DNA from: Trichobilharzia regenti
Lineage: Eukaryota; Platyhelminthes; Trematoda; Strigeidida; Schistosomatidae
Direction of reading: 5' to 3'
Length of the DNA stretch: 64,000 nt
Assembly (NCBI GenBank): GCA_944472135.2
Contig: OX235262.1
Location: forward strand, 91,486,903 to 91,550,902
Shown: in pieces, positions 31,495 to 42,726 of the stretch
Layout of the letters: each line of letters starts with the position of its first letter
Position numbering within the stretch: position 1 is the stretch's first letter
Translations under genes and position numbers: made by a program
The notes under the pieces: generated by a model
What the model was told of the DNA's origin: nothing
The model's database searches: none
Seen by the model: only the letters and a program-made list of their open reading frames with translations

Positions 31495-32237
31495 TATTGT
31501 CTAGTGTGTCTCAGTAACATATTTATCACTCCTGCCCTGTGACACCGCTCGGAAGACATGGTAGAGAAAGAATTAAATTTATTACGTGAACCCTACCAGA
31601 GAATGGGTATCCACCAAGATTATTTATCGACAAAAACATGACGGATAAGCCTCCGGTGTCAGACATCACAACGGTTCTTAAGAAGACTCTCTTCATGAGC
31701 CTAGAATTCAAAGGTGATATCGCAGCGGAAATTCTCAGAAACCGCCTTTCTAATTGTCTGAAGAAGACATTTCCAACAGCCACCCTACTTGTCACATTCT
31801 GCTGCAGACAGTTAATCCAGTCTAACGCTAAGGACAAGATACCTCTTTTGGCCACTTCAATGTGTATTTATCAATTCACTTGCTCGTATGGAGCAAAGTA
31901 TATCGGCCGTACGCAACGTCAAGTCCACAAACGTATTCTGGAACACTGTCCAGCTTGGTTAGCCAGAGGAAAAAGGAAGAATAGCAGCAGCTCTATCCTC
32001 GAACACCTTGTCATCTCGGGACATCGAGCACTCCCACATGAATGCTTCACAGTGACACACAGTGTCCCTCAATATCGTACAAAGGGACTTCGGATACGCC
32101 ATCTGTACATAGCTGAAGCATTAGCTATTCGAGATCTGAAACCGGACCTCTGCATTCAAAAGTGATACATGCATTCTCTCGCCCTGCCATAGTCAGAGTA
32201 AAGTTCTTACTACATTTTTGCTTCTTTCCTTTATTAT
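31495..32237 (+). mobile_element. Penelope GIY-YIG arm, right
   Basis: The + strand mirror of 29484-30226, same length, with an open frame 31638-32165 holding KYIGRTQRQVHKRILEH. By eye only isolated bases differ between the arms, so they are recent copies or kept alike by gene conversion. Confidence 0.88.
31638..32165 (+). CDS. Penelope linker + GIY-YIG nuclease fragment
   Basis: A 175-codon open frame: KPPVSDITTVLKKTLFMSLE, CSYGAKYIGRTQ, HCPAWLARGKRKNSSSSILE and a C-terminal IRDLKPDLCIQK. The polymerase part is absent, so it is a domain-only remnant. Its left-arm twin on the - strand is 30083-29526. Confidence 0.8.
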   Translation: MTDKPPVSDITTVLKKTLFMSLEFKGDIAAEILRNRLSNCLKKTFPTATLLVTFCCRQLIQSNAKDKIPLLATSMCIYQFTCSYGAKYIGRTQRQVHKRILEHCPAWLARGKRKNSSSSILEHLVISGHRALPHECFTVTHSVPQYRTKGLRIRHLYIAEALAIRDLKPDLCIQK

Positions 32238-32334
32238 GTGAGTTCACTATTATTAAAACCTCGCCAGATACTAGCTTGCTAAGCTACTAGCTTACTAGTT
32301 TTCTCGCCGGTCCCAAGCCCGGGTAAGCAGGGAG

Positions 32335-33550
32335 GGTTGGGGCGTTGCAACTCTACGCATCATCATCGAACAAAGCATGGAATGGCGATTAAACCTCTAC
32401 CTCAACTTTATAGACTGAGAAGGCTTTCGACAGCGTTGATCGTGAAGTAATTTGGAAATTACTCGAGTACTATGGTGTACCCCAAATATTCATCAACCTT
32501 ATTCAACAGCTGTACGACAACGGCACCTGCCAAGTGATCCACAACGGAAGACTCAGCGAGGCGTTTGGAGTAAACACAGGAGTCAGACAAGGGTGCTTAC
32601 TATCACCGATGATATTCCTAATTGTGGTGGACTGGATTATGCGTCAGACTGTGGGAAACGAGAAGACAGGAATATCCTGGACCGACGTGAAGAACCTAGA
32701 AGACCTGGATTTCGCGCGTGGATGATTTATGTTTGATGTCACACACAATCGAAGACTTACAAGCGAAAACCGACAAACTGGTCGAAGAAGCAGCAAAGAC
32801 AGGACTCCAGATAAACATAGACAAGACGGAGTTTATGAAAATAACTAACCAACAACAGCAACAACATCCAACGTCAATCACCATCAACGGGAGGGATTTG
32901 AAAGAGGTTACTTCATTCACTTATCTAGGGAGCATTGTCTCAACTACAGGCAGTCGGGACGGATGAGGATGTCAAATCGAGAATCGGGAAGGCGAGAAAC
33001 ACATTCATCAGCCTGAAATCAATCTGGAAATCTTCGTCACTCAGCCAGCATCAACAACAAAATTCGGTCGGATTTTCAATACAAACGTCAAGTCAGTCAG
33101 TTCTTCTATACGGATCAGAAACTTGACGGGCGGGCGGGTCACAAAGAATATTTCCAACAGGTCACTGCAGACCTTTATTAACAACTGTCTTCGCTCAAAA
33201 CTGAAGATCAGATGGCCGGAAAGAATCACAAACAAGGAATTATGGGAACAAACAAAGCAAGAACCAGTCGCCTAACAAATATGCAGGAGAAAGTGGAGAT
33301 GGGTCGGACACTCGCTGAGGAGACCGCTGGGTGACATCGCGCGCCAAGCCCTCGAGTGGAACCCGAAAGGGAAGCGGCGTGTGGGACGTCCAAGGGTGAC
33401 ATGGAGGAGATCGTGTGAAGAGGAGTTGAAAGAATATGGATTAACATGGATGCAGGCGAAAAGTATAGCAGAAGACAGAAGAAAATGGAGACGTGCAGTT
33501 GAAGCCCTATGTTCCACTAGGAACCCAAGGGAGCAATAATAATAATCACT
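32335..33550 (+). mobile_element. RTE-type LINE (copy B), 3' part
   Basis: Opposite in orientation to copy A. Broken frames from LRIIIEQSMEW (32350) through IHNGRLSEAFGVNTGVRQGC (32535) and LEDLDFARG (damaged FADD, about 32700) to RRPLGDIARQALEWNPKGKR (33320) and the end gaagccctatgttccacta. There are several stops and indels. It is a distinct, more decayed copy than A. It ends in (ATT)n at 33536-33550, next to the right 364-bp repeat. Confidence 0.85.
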
Positions 33551-33914
33551 ATTATTATTGTTATTGATACTTTTATTATCATTATTATTCCCATCATCCA
33601 CATTTTATTACCACTCTATTACTGTTTATTAATAACATTTCTTTTTCATACAGATTTTATACAAAAACACTTTATCGCCTTTCCACTAGTTCCTGTCCAT
33701 TCTGCACGAGCTTATTGATTAGTCATTATCCCACACTTATTACGTCATGCTAATTTGTGTCATCCCTTCTTACACCTTACATTATGTAATACAATTTTTC
33801 AGGGACAAAGTTTACCAGTATCTGATTGGTCTGAGCATTTTTTGTTAAATATAATTACGGTTGTACAGCTCATGAAAATGAACGGTTGAAAAGAAAATTT
33901 TCTTCGCTGTTTGT
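33551..33914 (-). repeat. 364-bp inverted repeat, right arm
   Basis: Reverse complement of 26865-27228 with no difference found by eye. It follows directly on the (ATT)n tail of RTE copy B. Confidence 0.92.
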
Positions 33915-34091
33915 CCCTTTTTCTTGTAAATAAGTAGAAGCTTATCTGCCTTCACGATGTTCAAAAAGGTAGACATGATTTGAATTGGAATGACACGCCA
34001 TAGCATTCTCGGTATTTATTCGGTTCTTGGAGGTTAACTTTAGAGAGCTTGACTTCAGCTATGATACTCTATCATGTACATTATTCTCTCT

Positions 34092-34205
34092 TGAGAATCC
34101 CTCTTCACTCTCTTCTCTTGCTTCGTGTGCTACATGGAGTGTAGGAACCTGAACAACCGCACATTTGTGCAAAGTTTTACGTTGAAACCAGTCAGTCTCA
34201 AAAAA
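34092..34205 (+). mobile_element. Solitary LINE 3' tail
   Basis: Shares ttctcttgcttcgtgtgcta, a ctgaacaaccgcacatttgtg-like block and gtgcaaagtt with the 3' end of the LINE at 35247-36295 (read on its own strand) and with the insertion at 13671. No coding part is attached. Confidence 0.6.
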
Positions 34206-35246
34206 AATGAAGTACATGTATTGACACTATCCAAAACCTATTATTACATTAATATATTAGGTGGGCTAAGAAGACTGCGTTAATTTTCAGGCACTGGCAG
34301 TAATAGGCAAGAAGTAATCCTCGTCACTCCTGGTAGCATATGCCTCATGAAGATCGAATTTCATTTTTATAGAATTCACAAGTAGAACAGACACTATCTA
34401 GTCAGGCGAGTTGACTACTATATGCGAGAATCGCAAATTCCACCGTTTCTTACGCGACTGCAAACTACATACGGTCTTATGATGACTTTTAAGAATTGTC
34501 CCTGAAGGATGAAAAGATTTTAGAGGTCAGTACACAAGTCACCATTTAAAATGCCAAACAAAAGGTAAGGTCATCTTCCCACCCACGTTACCACAAAAGG
34601 TTTGAAGATTATCGTCTCCTTGTAAGGTTTGAGATTCCACTAACTAGCCTAACACCTTCGAAAGCACGGGCTATAAGTCTGTATGTATTCTTGAAGTCTA
34701 ACATACGTCAGGAAAAGTAACACTAAGCATATCGTTACTTGAGTATTTAAGGGTTTAACACAGTGCCGTTTTCGGTGGAACCTTGGCTGAATTACAATGT
34801 TTAGTATATCTGTAAAGTGCAACAGTTCTTAAATACATTTCTTTTGTAAAATCATTTCTGTCTTCCCTAAGAAGTGATTCGGGTTAAATTGCTGTCTAGG
34901 ATGAATTAATTCACCTCATCTAGTATTCTTCCCACTTAGTAATGATTAGACCATCCAGTTAGCTCATCTAATTTCATCTGTATAAACTACTCGGGACATT
35001 ATTAGTAAACTAACAAATCATAATACAACATGCACGTACCAATGAATGCATTCAAAATCTCAGGTAATCCACTGATCTATAGTGATACTATCATAGGTTG
35101 TAGGATAGTCTCCTGCTGCAGTCCACCACTACTACGAAAATTTTACTCCACTTCCTCTGACTTCATGTATTCTTTGGACGCAACTCTAGCCACAACTTTA
35201 GAAATTTCTATCAGCTCTGAGAAACTCACGAATTTTAATGAAACTT
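34206..35246. other. No recognised feature
   Basis: About 1 kb of AT-rich DNA between two LINE tails. The long + strand frame at 35030-35632 overlaps the antisense LINE and has no domain. Nothing else supported. Confidence 0.5.
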
Positions 35247-36295
35247 CTGTCTGTCTGTCTATCTGTTTTCGACATAGAACTTTGCACATATGTGCGGAAG
35301 TTCAAGTCGCCATACTCCCTCCATGTAGCACACAAAGCAAGAGAAGAAAGTACAAGAAAAGCATAATAGAGACAGTGAGCAGGGGTGTGAGACAAAGAAA
35401 GAGTATTAACGAAGAACAAAACAGTTTCATTGGAGATCATAAGTCACAAGGAGTGGATGCATCTGCGCGCGCCACTGAGAACGATTTTCAGCCATGTCAA
35501 CAATTGTTTCCAACCATAGATTTTTACCGTCCCGAGGACCCCAGCCTGGAAGTCTACACCTTCCTACGTGGCTTAGACCAACTGTTGTGGATTTCATTGA
35601 CTGGTGCCGAGTTTTTGTTTGACCGCCACTAGCTTTTTCCAGCCTGACCCTATATCCGCTAACATTGCTCGTCGAGAGAGGCGATGACTTGGCATACGAA
35701 ACACATGTCCCAACCATCTCAGTCTTTGTAACTTCACGACTTCGTCGATTGATTTCCCCTGCTTACCTAGAACTCGACGCCTAACCTCCATGTTGCTCAC
35801 CTTATTATGCCACTTTACACGGGAAATAGAACGCAGGCACCTATGATCAAAGACAGCTAATATTTTCATGTCTTCCACTCTCAGTGGCCAGGTCTCACAA
35901 CCATAAAGGAGGACGGAGCGGACTGATGAGCAGTACACCCGCCCTTTGGTCGATAGTCGAACATCTCGTCTACGCCAGAGTCGGCGTAAACTGGCAAATG
36001 CGAAACGAGCCCCCTGTATTCTTGATGAGATTTCGTCAGAGATCAACCCGTTGGCACTGGCTGATGGTACTTCCCAAATAAATGAAGCGGTCGACGTGCT
36101 CTATCACTTCACTTCCTATTTTTAGACTAGGCGTCGATGTAGTCCAGTCCTGTAACATCATCTTGCATTTGGCGGGAGCGAATCGCATGCCAAACATTCG
36201 TAGATTGCGGCTCAAGGTGTTTAGAAGACTCTGCATTTCGTCAGCGTCTTCGCCTAGAAGGACTATATCGTCTATATTAATGAAGCTTAGCGTAA
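35247..36295 (-). mobile_element. LINE copy: RT C-terminal half and 3' UTR
   Basis: On the - strand from INIDDIVLLGEDADEMQSLL (a changed YADD box, near 36280) through RFIYLGSTISQ, SVRSVLLYGCETWPLRVEDM (35930), RLRWLGHVFRMPSHRLSRRA (35720) and a C-terminal WLETIVDMAENRSQWR (35470). A 200-bp 3' UTR follows, ending in a (CTGT)n-like run at about 35247. A frame break lies between the two RT parts. It is an old 5'-truncated insertion. Confidence 0.82.
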
Positions 36296-37213
36296 TACAT
36301 CTGACAAATATGCATCGAAAAACAGGCGATTTTTTTCAAAGCCCCAAAACTAGTCGAAATGCTTTAAGATCTGCTTGGAAAAACTAACCCTGTTCTAAAA
36401 GACCTAGAAATTTCCTCAAATTTAACAAAATTATTTTTGCGCCACAGAAAATACTAGTTTTTTCTGTACAAAGACATCAATTTGGTATTTGAGTGGCCAG
36501 AGCGAAGGAATAGGTATCCAAAGGGTTAAACGGGTCAATCACCTATAACCGGCCGATTTAGACGAAAGAATGGGAAGATAGTTAAGCACCAACAATCACG
36601 AAAGATTAGTATTAAGGAAGGTACCCTACCTAACAACCTTGCCGTTTTACAGCATACCTTTGTAAATATGGTGGTTTCTGCCTGTTGTCACTAACTCCAC
36701 ATACAAGTGTTGTAAGTAATGGGTGTTCTTGGATCGCCACTTTTTAACTTCATCTTCGACTGCATTACATCCCAGATAGCATTTTCTTCGGATGCACAGG
36801 CGAATGTGGGACAAGGCCCCTAAGCCAGCTTCAAATATTCTGTGAGTATATATACTCACAGTATATATACACACAGCTAAGAATTTGTTTGGGATCACTG
36901 TGGACTTGTGTATGGAAGAGTCATATAATTAGGCGAAATAATAGTCATGAGTTGGAATTTATTTTAATCCTCATAATGTATCGATTCTCTAAGATTTCCT
37001 TCGGCGAAACAACTTACGCAACACTGTGTCAAGTCTTTTTGAATTAATCCGAGGTCATTGTCGAATTTCAATGGACTCATGAATTGTTAACACTGACGCT
37101 TAACTGGTTTCTGTATCTAAAGACAGTAGACGAACTATCTTAAATATTGCTATTTTTTGCTTGAAAATAAAAAAATTAAATTTAAACAAACAGTAAATCT
37201 CTGCTTATCAATA
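36296..37213. other. No recognised feature
   Basis: AT-rich DNA with a short palindromic (TA)-rich stretch near 36838-36872 (gtgagtatatatactcac). No coding support. Confidence 0.5.
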
Positions 37214-38485
37214 ACAGCCTGTCAAAGTACGTAATTTTTCAACAGTGAGATGAAGAAATGATATAGTCGCTCATGATTAATCAGTTTGTCATTAGAGTTT
37301 GAATAATTTCTGACACGATTTAGGTGCTTGGCAAAGTTTATAATTCCGGTCGGTTTTATAACTAACGATACATGCTTTGAAAGCACAGGAAAGAAATGAT
37401 TTGCAGGTGGATTTATTTGTTGTATTCAATAAATTCATCTCATTCCAAAGTCTAAGGACTTCGCAGGAGTACACAATGTTCCGAAGGGGTGATGAATTTA
37501 TGCGTATTCAGTTTTCGGTTGACTATTATCTCCAGCGAACCTTAAATTCGTAGTCAATATCTGGATTAATCCTGATGGAAACAACACAGTTGATGTTCCA
37601 TTTAAGTACATCTGCATTGTCTTTGTTGTCACGAAAATCGTACGGCACGCATGACATTTTTACGGAAGAACATATATGTACTGTGTGTGCAGATGGAACC
37701 TACTGACAGTATAAGATGACTACTCATCAAAATTATCTGTACATCTGAAATATAATTTTTGTTTGGTAGACACTTTTTCAGGGAGTCTGCGTTCTTTCTG
37801 TTGCAATGCGACTGTGTTCCAGTAGTATTATTAACATGTGCTAGGGTGGGAATTTGAAGTTAACTATTCGGAATTAATGCGGCATCTGGGAAACTTCTGC
37901 CAGTGCGATTAGATATCAGATAGTAGCGTACCGTGTTCCGTGGCTGCGGACCGTAGGCATTCTGTTTTGAACTATTATAATAATCGCAGTCGCACTGAGT
38001 CATGTGTCTAACAATATAGATAAGGTCTTGTCCCTGTGGTACACTGCGACACGTAGAATTATAAGCACACCATCTCAGGTAAGTTTATTTTCACTTTGTG
38101 ATTATGAATCGCGAGTTAGATGATGTGTTCTGCTAGGACGATAGACAACTCTAAACGCTTTATAACCTCAGTACTTTCGTTGAGGTGTGGACTTATCTGC
38201 TTTGTTTGACTGCAAAATAACCTTTTTATCAACAAACTTCTCCGAATATCTACTTTTACTTAGTATTTCAAAGACAACCTCATATGCTCTGTGCCTCGCA
38301 ACTTACCCTCAGGCTAATATTCAGCCTTATCGTGTAGGACATACAAAAGAATAACAAGGCATATATTTATTGATGAATGAATATGCAATACGAAATGAAT
38401 GAAAATGTGGAAATCTTTTTTTGGCACCCAACTCTCTGGAATTCCTGAATTCAGCTATTGCCTGAAAAAGGAAATAAGGATTCAA
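37214..38485 (+). mobile_element. Old copy of the 9-bp-TSD DNA transposon
   Basis: Reads in the same order as the reverse complement of 45240-47195. Matching blocks: a degenerate terminus acagcctgtca...acgtaa (about 37214), tcagtttgtcatt (37280), gaaatgatttgcaggtggatttattt (37394-37419), an acatatatgtactgtg-like block (37670), aggcattctgtttt (37957), actttgtgattatgaatcgcgag (38094) and ggctaatattc (38312). Many substitutions. The far terminus was not located. Confidence 0.7.
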
Positions 38486-39399
38486 AAGGTGTAAACATTG
38501 CTACCACTACCACTACAAATATAAACTTTAATTAACTAAAGTGGTAGGAAATACAAAATAATATATTGAATTGTGCTTTGCTGCGTCAGTCAAAATTTTT
38601 CAGCCAGAGGAAATGGGCTCTTTACCTGCCTGTAAACATTAAGTCCAAGTCGTATAAAAGTAAATACCATGTGTGTATAATTCCGAAATATTTCCGTAGA
38701 TTTCCGTTAAAGAGATGCATGTAGAGAAGCTTTGAGATAATCAGCACAGGCAGACAAAAAAGTAAGTGAAAATAATCAACAAAACGAACTAGCCAACCTC
38801 GTCATATCAATGTTTAATCCTTTGAACTGCGGAGAAACATCACTAAAACTAGTTATAACGTGTGTCTTCAAGTAACCTGGCATTTTCTAAACAAAACAGT
38901 GAGTATTTCAACAATTGGCAAACTTGCCGTAAATTACGTGAGAACAAGAAACCATCTTACGCTATTTATGCCAGGACCGTTTCATTTCATCGGCTTTTAG
39001 CAGGAATACAAGCAGAAAAGTGTGTAATACAAGGAATACTTTCCAAATATTAGGTTACTTCAATAAGTGTAGTGGGTAGACATTACCCGATCAAATGACC
39101 TTAGTCGTCTACGGGCCACTCTTACGTATATTTAAACACAATCAGCCAGTCAGCAGCATTAAAAGCACCTTAAGAAAAATTACATAAGTTGATTAAGAAT
39201 ATTGTTTCATGAAACTTGGAAGATGATACGACCTCATCCTAAAACTCATATAGTCAGTTCAGCGAACTGACTGGTGAGGACATATATGTAAATTTTGGGC
39301 ACTGTGGTAGTGAGCAATTGCATATTAGTTTGTTTATTAGATATATCACACAGTGAAACAGTATTATTTACTGTGATTTACAATTTGGGTATTGCTGAT
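38486..39399. other. No recognised feature
   Basis: AT-rich DNA between the old transposon copy and the LINE fragment. It may hold the missing end of the transposon. No coding frame supported. Confidence 0.45.
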
Positions 39400-39876
39400 A
39401 CGTACCAAAATGATGGCACTACCATTTCACCGGAGGAACACCTAGTGGCGGCTCCTCAAATAAACGCGGGAATAATACTGAGGAAGCTACATAAACTCAC
39501 ACCTGAAGACTCCCTAGGTTGTGGCGACATCGAACCATCTGTTCTGAAACAGTGCGCCCAAGCTCTCCATAGGCTCATATGCGACTTGTTCGAACACTCG
39601 ATAGACTCTCAGAAACTGCCAAGGAGTAGAAAAAATCAATCCTTTCTCCTATGTTCATGGGTGGGGAGAGGCAAAATGCCACTAGTTATAGATCAGTAGC
39701 CCTACTATCAGTGATACCAAAAGTACTGGAAAGTATTATTGATGATCATATCAGGGAGCACCTCGATAGACCTAACGGACTCCATGAAGCCCAACACAGT
39801 TTCAGGAAAGGCGGATCCCGGGTAATAAACCTACTCTCAACTTGGGGCGATTGGATATCATTCTGGGATATGAATG
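39400..39876 (+). mobile_element. CR1/jockey-type LINE RT, left part split by the gypsy element
   Basis: Frames give ILRKLHKLTPEDSLGCGDIE and PSVLKQCAQALHRLICDLFE, then after a frame shift SYRSVALLSVIPKVLESIID, HIREHLDRPNGLHEAQHSFR and WGDWISFWDMN. It breaks at 39876, where the gypsy LTR starts. The frame resumes at 52987 with the next residues of the same RT, across a 4-bp duplication (aatg). Confidence 0.82.
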
Positions 39877-40252
39877 TGTAGTGCACATTGTACCCTTGAA
39901 CTTTTGTTAAAACTCGCTCACCCAGGTTTGACACACTTTTATCTTTTGAGTTGTGACCCTTCAGTACGTTCATTGGTTCGCTCTCTCGTGCTCTCTTTCT
40001 GCACACTCTCCGAGCCCACTTCCAGCAACGTCTGCAGATAAGTTGTATGACTTCTTTATTTATTGAATTCCATATTACGTTGAATAAAATATAATTCTCC
40101 CAGGTACCCTTGTCACATTGTCTTTTTACCGCGATACAATTTGTCAGTATTTGCACGTCGAGTAGTGTACTGTTAAGGTCGCGAAACGGTGAAGAAGTTT
40201 GTAAGGGTGTTTAGAGTATAGGTCCACTCTAAGCCGTAGTAGAATACTTACA
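39877..40252 (+). repeat. Gypsy element 5' LTR
   Basis: 376 bp from tgtagtgcac to acttaca, with an aataaa-type signal (ttgaataaaatat) near 40080. It is paired with 52611-52986. The next bases agTGGTGAGCCCGTG look like a tRNA-Trp primer-binding site. Confidence 0.93.
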
Positions 40253-40267
40253 AGTGGTGAGCCCGTG

Positions 40268-40626
40268 TGTCAATGGAGTTGAAGATTGAACGATCAATTC
40301 TTGGTTGTTTGCTCAAAACCAACTTCCCCGATTTTCGCGGAGGCATCAATACGACAGTCATCGTCTCATCGGTCGCTGTTCAGAAAGAAGTCAGGAGACA
40401 ACCATCAGAAGTAATCTTGTGATTTATTATTGTAATATTTGTTCACAGACCTTAATAGAAATATTTTTTATATGTTGGTGTTACAATAAAGAATTCCCAA
40501 GCGGCCAATCGGTGTTTTGGTTTTTTCGTCCGTTATTACTAAGCGTTTCTGAAAAACTTCAAGGAACAGCGTGGGCCCGAGCGTAGCAAGAGCTGGGCAT
40601 TAACGGTTTATGAGACGTGACTGACA
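40268..40626 (+). repeat. BEL/Pao-like 5' LTR
   Basis: 359 bp, tgtcaatggag to gactgaca, with an aataaag signal near 40485. Same length as the 3' copy. A solo LTR of this family lies antisense at 44324-47283. Confidence 0.93.
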
Positions 40627-40771
40627 GTTTCTGATGGTAGAAACGGACTTTGGCGGATTCAGACAGTCTGTGAAAGTTTGGAGAGTCACCGTTCATCTTT
40701 CCTGGTGCCGGTCAAGTCCTCTTTGAACAAGCAATATCTCGAACATTTCTGGAATTGGGTCAAGTTCAACA

Positions 40772-41248
40772 ATGCCTGGGTCAAAGAAGGGACAGAGTGT
40801 CTTGGATGCAAACAGGAAAGTAAGTCATTGTGACTTGTCTGTTAATTGTAACGATGTGTCTGATGTTAAGCATGACATGGTTGATGTTACTGTTTCGCCG
40901 TTCAGGGATAATAGGAACATCAAACTCCCTAAGTTTGAACCACGGTGTTTCGATGGAAACCCGGCCGATTATTTACAATTTGTAAAGGAGTTTGAGATCA
41001 TGTTGAGTGGTTTTTTATTAACTGATGAATTGAAGTTAATGTATTTGATGAGGCATTGCACTGGAGTTACTGCAAGAGCTATACAGTGCTGTAAGTTTAT
41101 GAAGCCAAAAGAGGGCTACTACGAGGCTATGAGCATACCACGTCAAAGGTTTGGAAGACCTTCGATGATTGTAGGGAAATTATTCGAGGCTGTAAAGGGT
41201 AATGGTGGTCAATTACAGGATGACTCCCAGGCACTCACTGAGCTTTAG
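40772..41248 (+). CDS. BEL/Pao-like Gag, N-terminal frame
   Basis: 158 codons with IKLPKFEPRCFDGNPADYLQ followed by FVKEFEIML and LMYLMRHCTGVTARAI, the layout of Pao-type Gag capsid regions (LPK-x-F-x-GDP..F...LL..L.G.A). The frame closes at a TAG (41246-41248). The homologous protein continues in another frame just upstream of 41254, so one small indel split the gene. Confidence 0.75.
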   Translation: MPGSKKGQSVLDANRKVSHCDLSVNCNDVSDVKHDMVDVTVSPFRDNRNIKLPKFEPRCFDGNPADYLQFVKEFEIMLSGFLLTDELKLMYLMRHCTGVTARAIQCCKFMKPKEGYYEAMSIPRQRFGRPSMIVGKLFEAVKGNGGQLQDDSQALTEL

Positions 41249-41253
41249 ATAAT

Positions 41254-42726
41254 TTGCTAATTTACAAGAATGCAATGATTTCGATGAATCGCATGAGTGA
41301 CCACAACTCGGGTTTTATACTAGAAGTAATACCAAGACGTCTACCTACTCGACTGCAAAGGAAGTGGGTGAAGATAAGCTCCCGTATGGAGGATGAGGGT
41401 ATCGAGCCAAAGTTTGATGATATCCTGAAACTGGTAAATACTAGTGTCAATCAATCTATGAGCAAGTTCGCCAGTCTATTACATCTCACCCCTAGAATAG
41501 AGCAGTCTGAGAGCAAAATGCAATCATTGATGACGAGTAGGCCTCAGAGAGGCGGATATCGAGAAGGCTCCATGATGTATAGTAATGCATATAGATCCAG
41601 TGAGTGTAACAGATTTCGTAGTACATCCTCAACAGACAAGTTGCAAGCTGCAAGAGAAACACGGTTGTGTTTTACACGTTTCCAAGAGGTGCATACAGAA
41701 GTGAACTGTGAATCAGTGAGCAAGTTCAGTGATAAGCTAAATGTAAACTCCAGGTCTGACTCCGAATTGTGTGACGATAACGGTGCGGTGAAGAAGTCTG
41801 TAGTTACAACTGGTAAGCCATTGTTGAATAGAGTGTCACAGAATAGAGTTACTGCTTCAGAGTGCAGTTCTGACTCCAAAAGTTTACAAAGTATAACTAG
41901 TCAGAGTGAAGGTATAAAACCTCTAATGATTTGTGAGGAGGAACCAAAATTGTCTACTTCTGTTATTAAAGAGTTTGAAAATGATGAACTTGACGGTAAA
42001 TTGAATATATGTGGTAATGATCACGATAGTGCAGATTTGTCTTTGGTTGATCATGATGAAATGGAGGGAAAGCCTACTACGGCTAAGTTAAATAAAGGTT
42101 CTGTAGAACTTGAACGTGAAGTAGAAATAAATGCAGGTGCAGTTACAGAAGGCATGCATGCTTGTCAATCCGTCAGTGTAATTGATCCGAGTGAAGCCCA
42201 CCTATCATCAGATGCTAGTCCTAAAGCGGAGCTGATAGTAAAAGACAGCAGTGGTGGTGGTCTTGCAGGTAGACTAACTTCTGAAAGCCGAGCAACAACA
42301 GCTTTTGATCCACCGCTTACTTCATCAACTGTTATCAATCAGTCGTCGTTGGTGTTGTCATCCACAATGAAACAGACGCCCATCAACTCTAGTATCTTGT
42401 GCAACCACTATGCTAGTATCAGTTCGTTTGAAAGGACGAATATCAATGGTCAGTTTAGTGAGGATAAGCCAAGTGTAAACGAGAGAGTAATTGTTAAATT
42501 GACTTGCACGAATAAAGGCATTTCTAGTTTCAAGTTACTATTTGAATGTTATTATCTTTGGTGTAAATTACTCTGTTTTTACACTTGGTTGATGAGATAT
42601 GTCGTGTGTTTGTTGGTCATCTATATTCTACGATACAATGACATGGGCGTGTTGCCGTTCAGATTTGAGGATATAGCTCATAAAAGGAAGTTAGCAAATG
42701 AACTCTGCGACGATTTTCCAACCTAG
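41254..42726 (+). CDS. BEL/Pao-like Gag, C-terminal frame with novel extension
   Basis: 490 codons. The first 70 continue the Gag (IPRRLPTRLQRKWVK, FDDILKLVNTSVNQ). At about residues 135-150 a knuckle CFTRFQEVHTEVNC keeps CCHC spacing, but the second Cys is Arg. The remaining 300 residues are acidic and serine/threonine rich, unlike Pol, and end with a strongly hydrophobic stretch (LLFECYYLWCKLLCFY and VVCLLVIYIL, about 440-470) that could span a membrane, then FRFEDIAHKRK. Function of this part unknown. The frame has no break. Confidence 0.7.
   Translation: MLIYKNAMISMNRMSDHNSGFILEVIPRRLPTRLQRKWVKISSRMEDEGIEPKFDDILKLVNTSVNQSMSKFASLLHLTPRIEQSESKMQSLMTSRPQRGGYREGSMMYSNAYRSSECNRFRSTSSTDKLQAARETRLCFTRFQEVHTEVNCESVSKFSDKLNVNSRSDSELCDDNGAVKKSVVTTGKPLLNRVSQNRVTASECSSDSKSLQSITSQSEGIKPLMICEEEPKLSTSVIKEFENDELDGKLNICGNDHDSADLSLVDHDEMEGKPTTAKLNKGSVELEREVEINAGAVTEGMHACQSVSVIDPSEAHLSSDASPKAELIVKDSSGGGLAGRLTSESRATTAFDPPLTSSTVINQSSLVLSSTMKQTPINSSILCNHYASISSFERTNINGQFSEDKPSVNERVIVKLTCTNKGISSFKLLFECYYLWCKLLCFYTWLMRYVVCLLVIYILRYNDMGVLPFRFEDIAHKRKLANELCDDFPT

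Noticed and set aside
29484..32237. TSD for the chimeric Penelope unit
   Set aside because: Flanks at 29470-29483 and 32238-32252 show no convincing direct repeat, so none is claimed.
35030..35632. 200-codon + strand ORF as a gene
   Set aside because: It overlaps, antisense, the LINE 3' UTR and RT end at 35247-36295, has no domain, and its composition fits a shadow frame.
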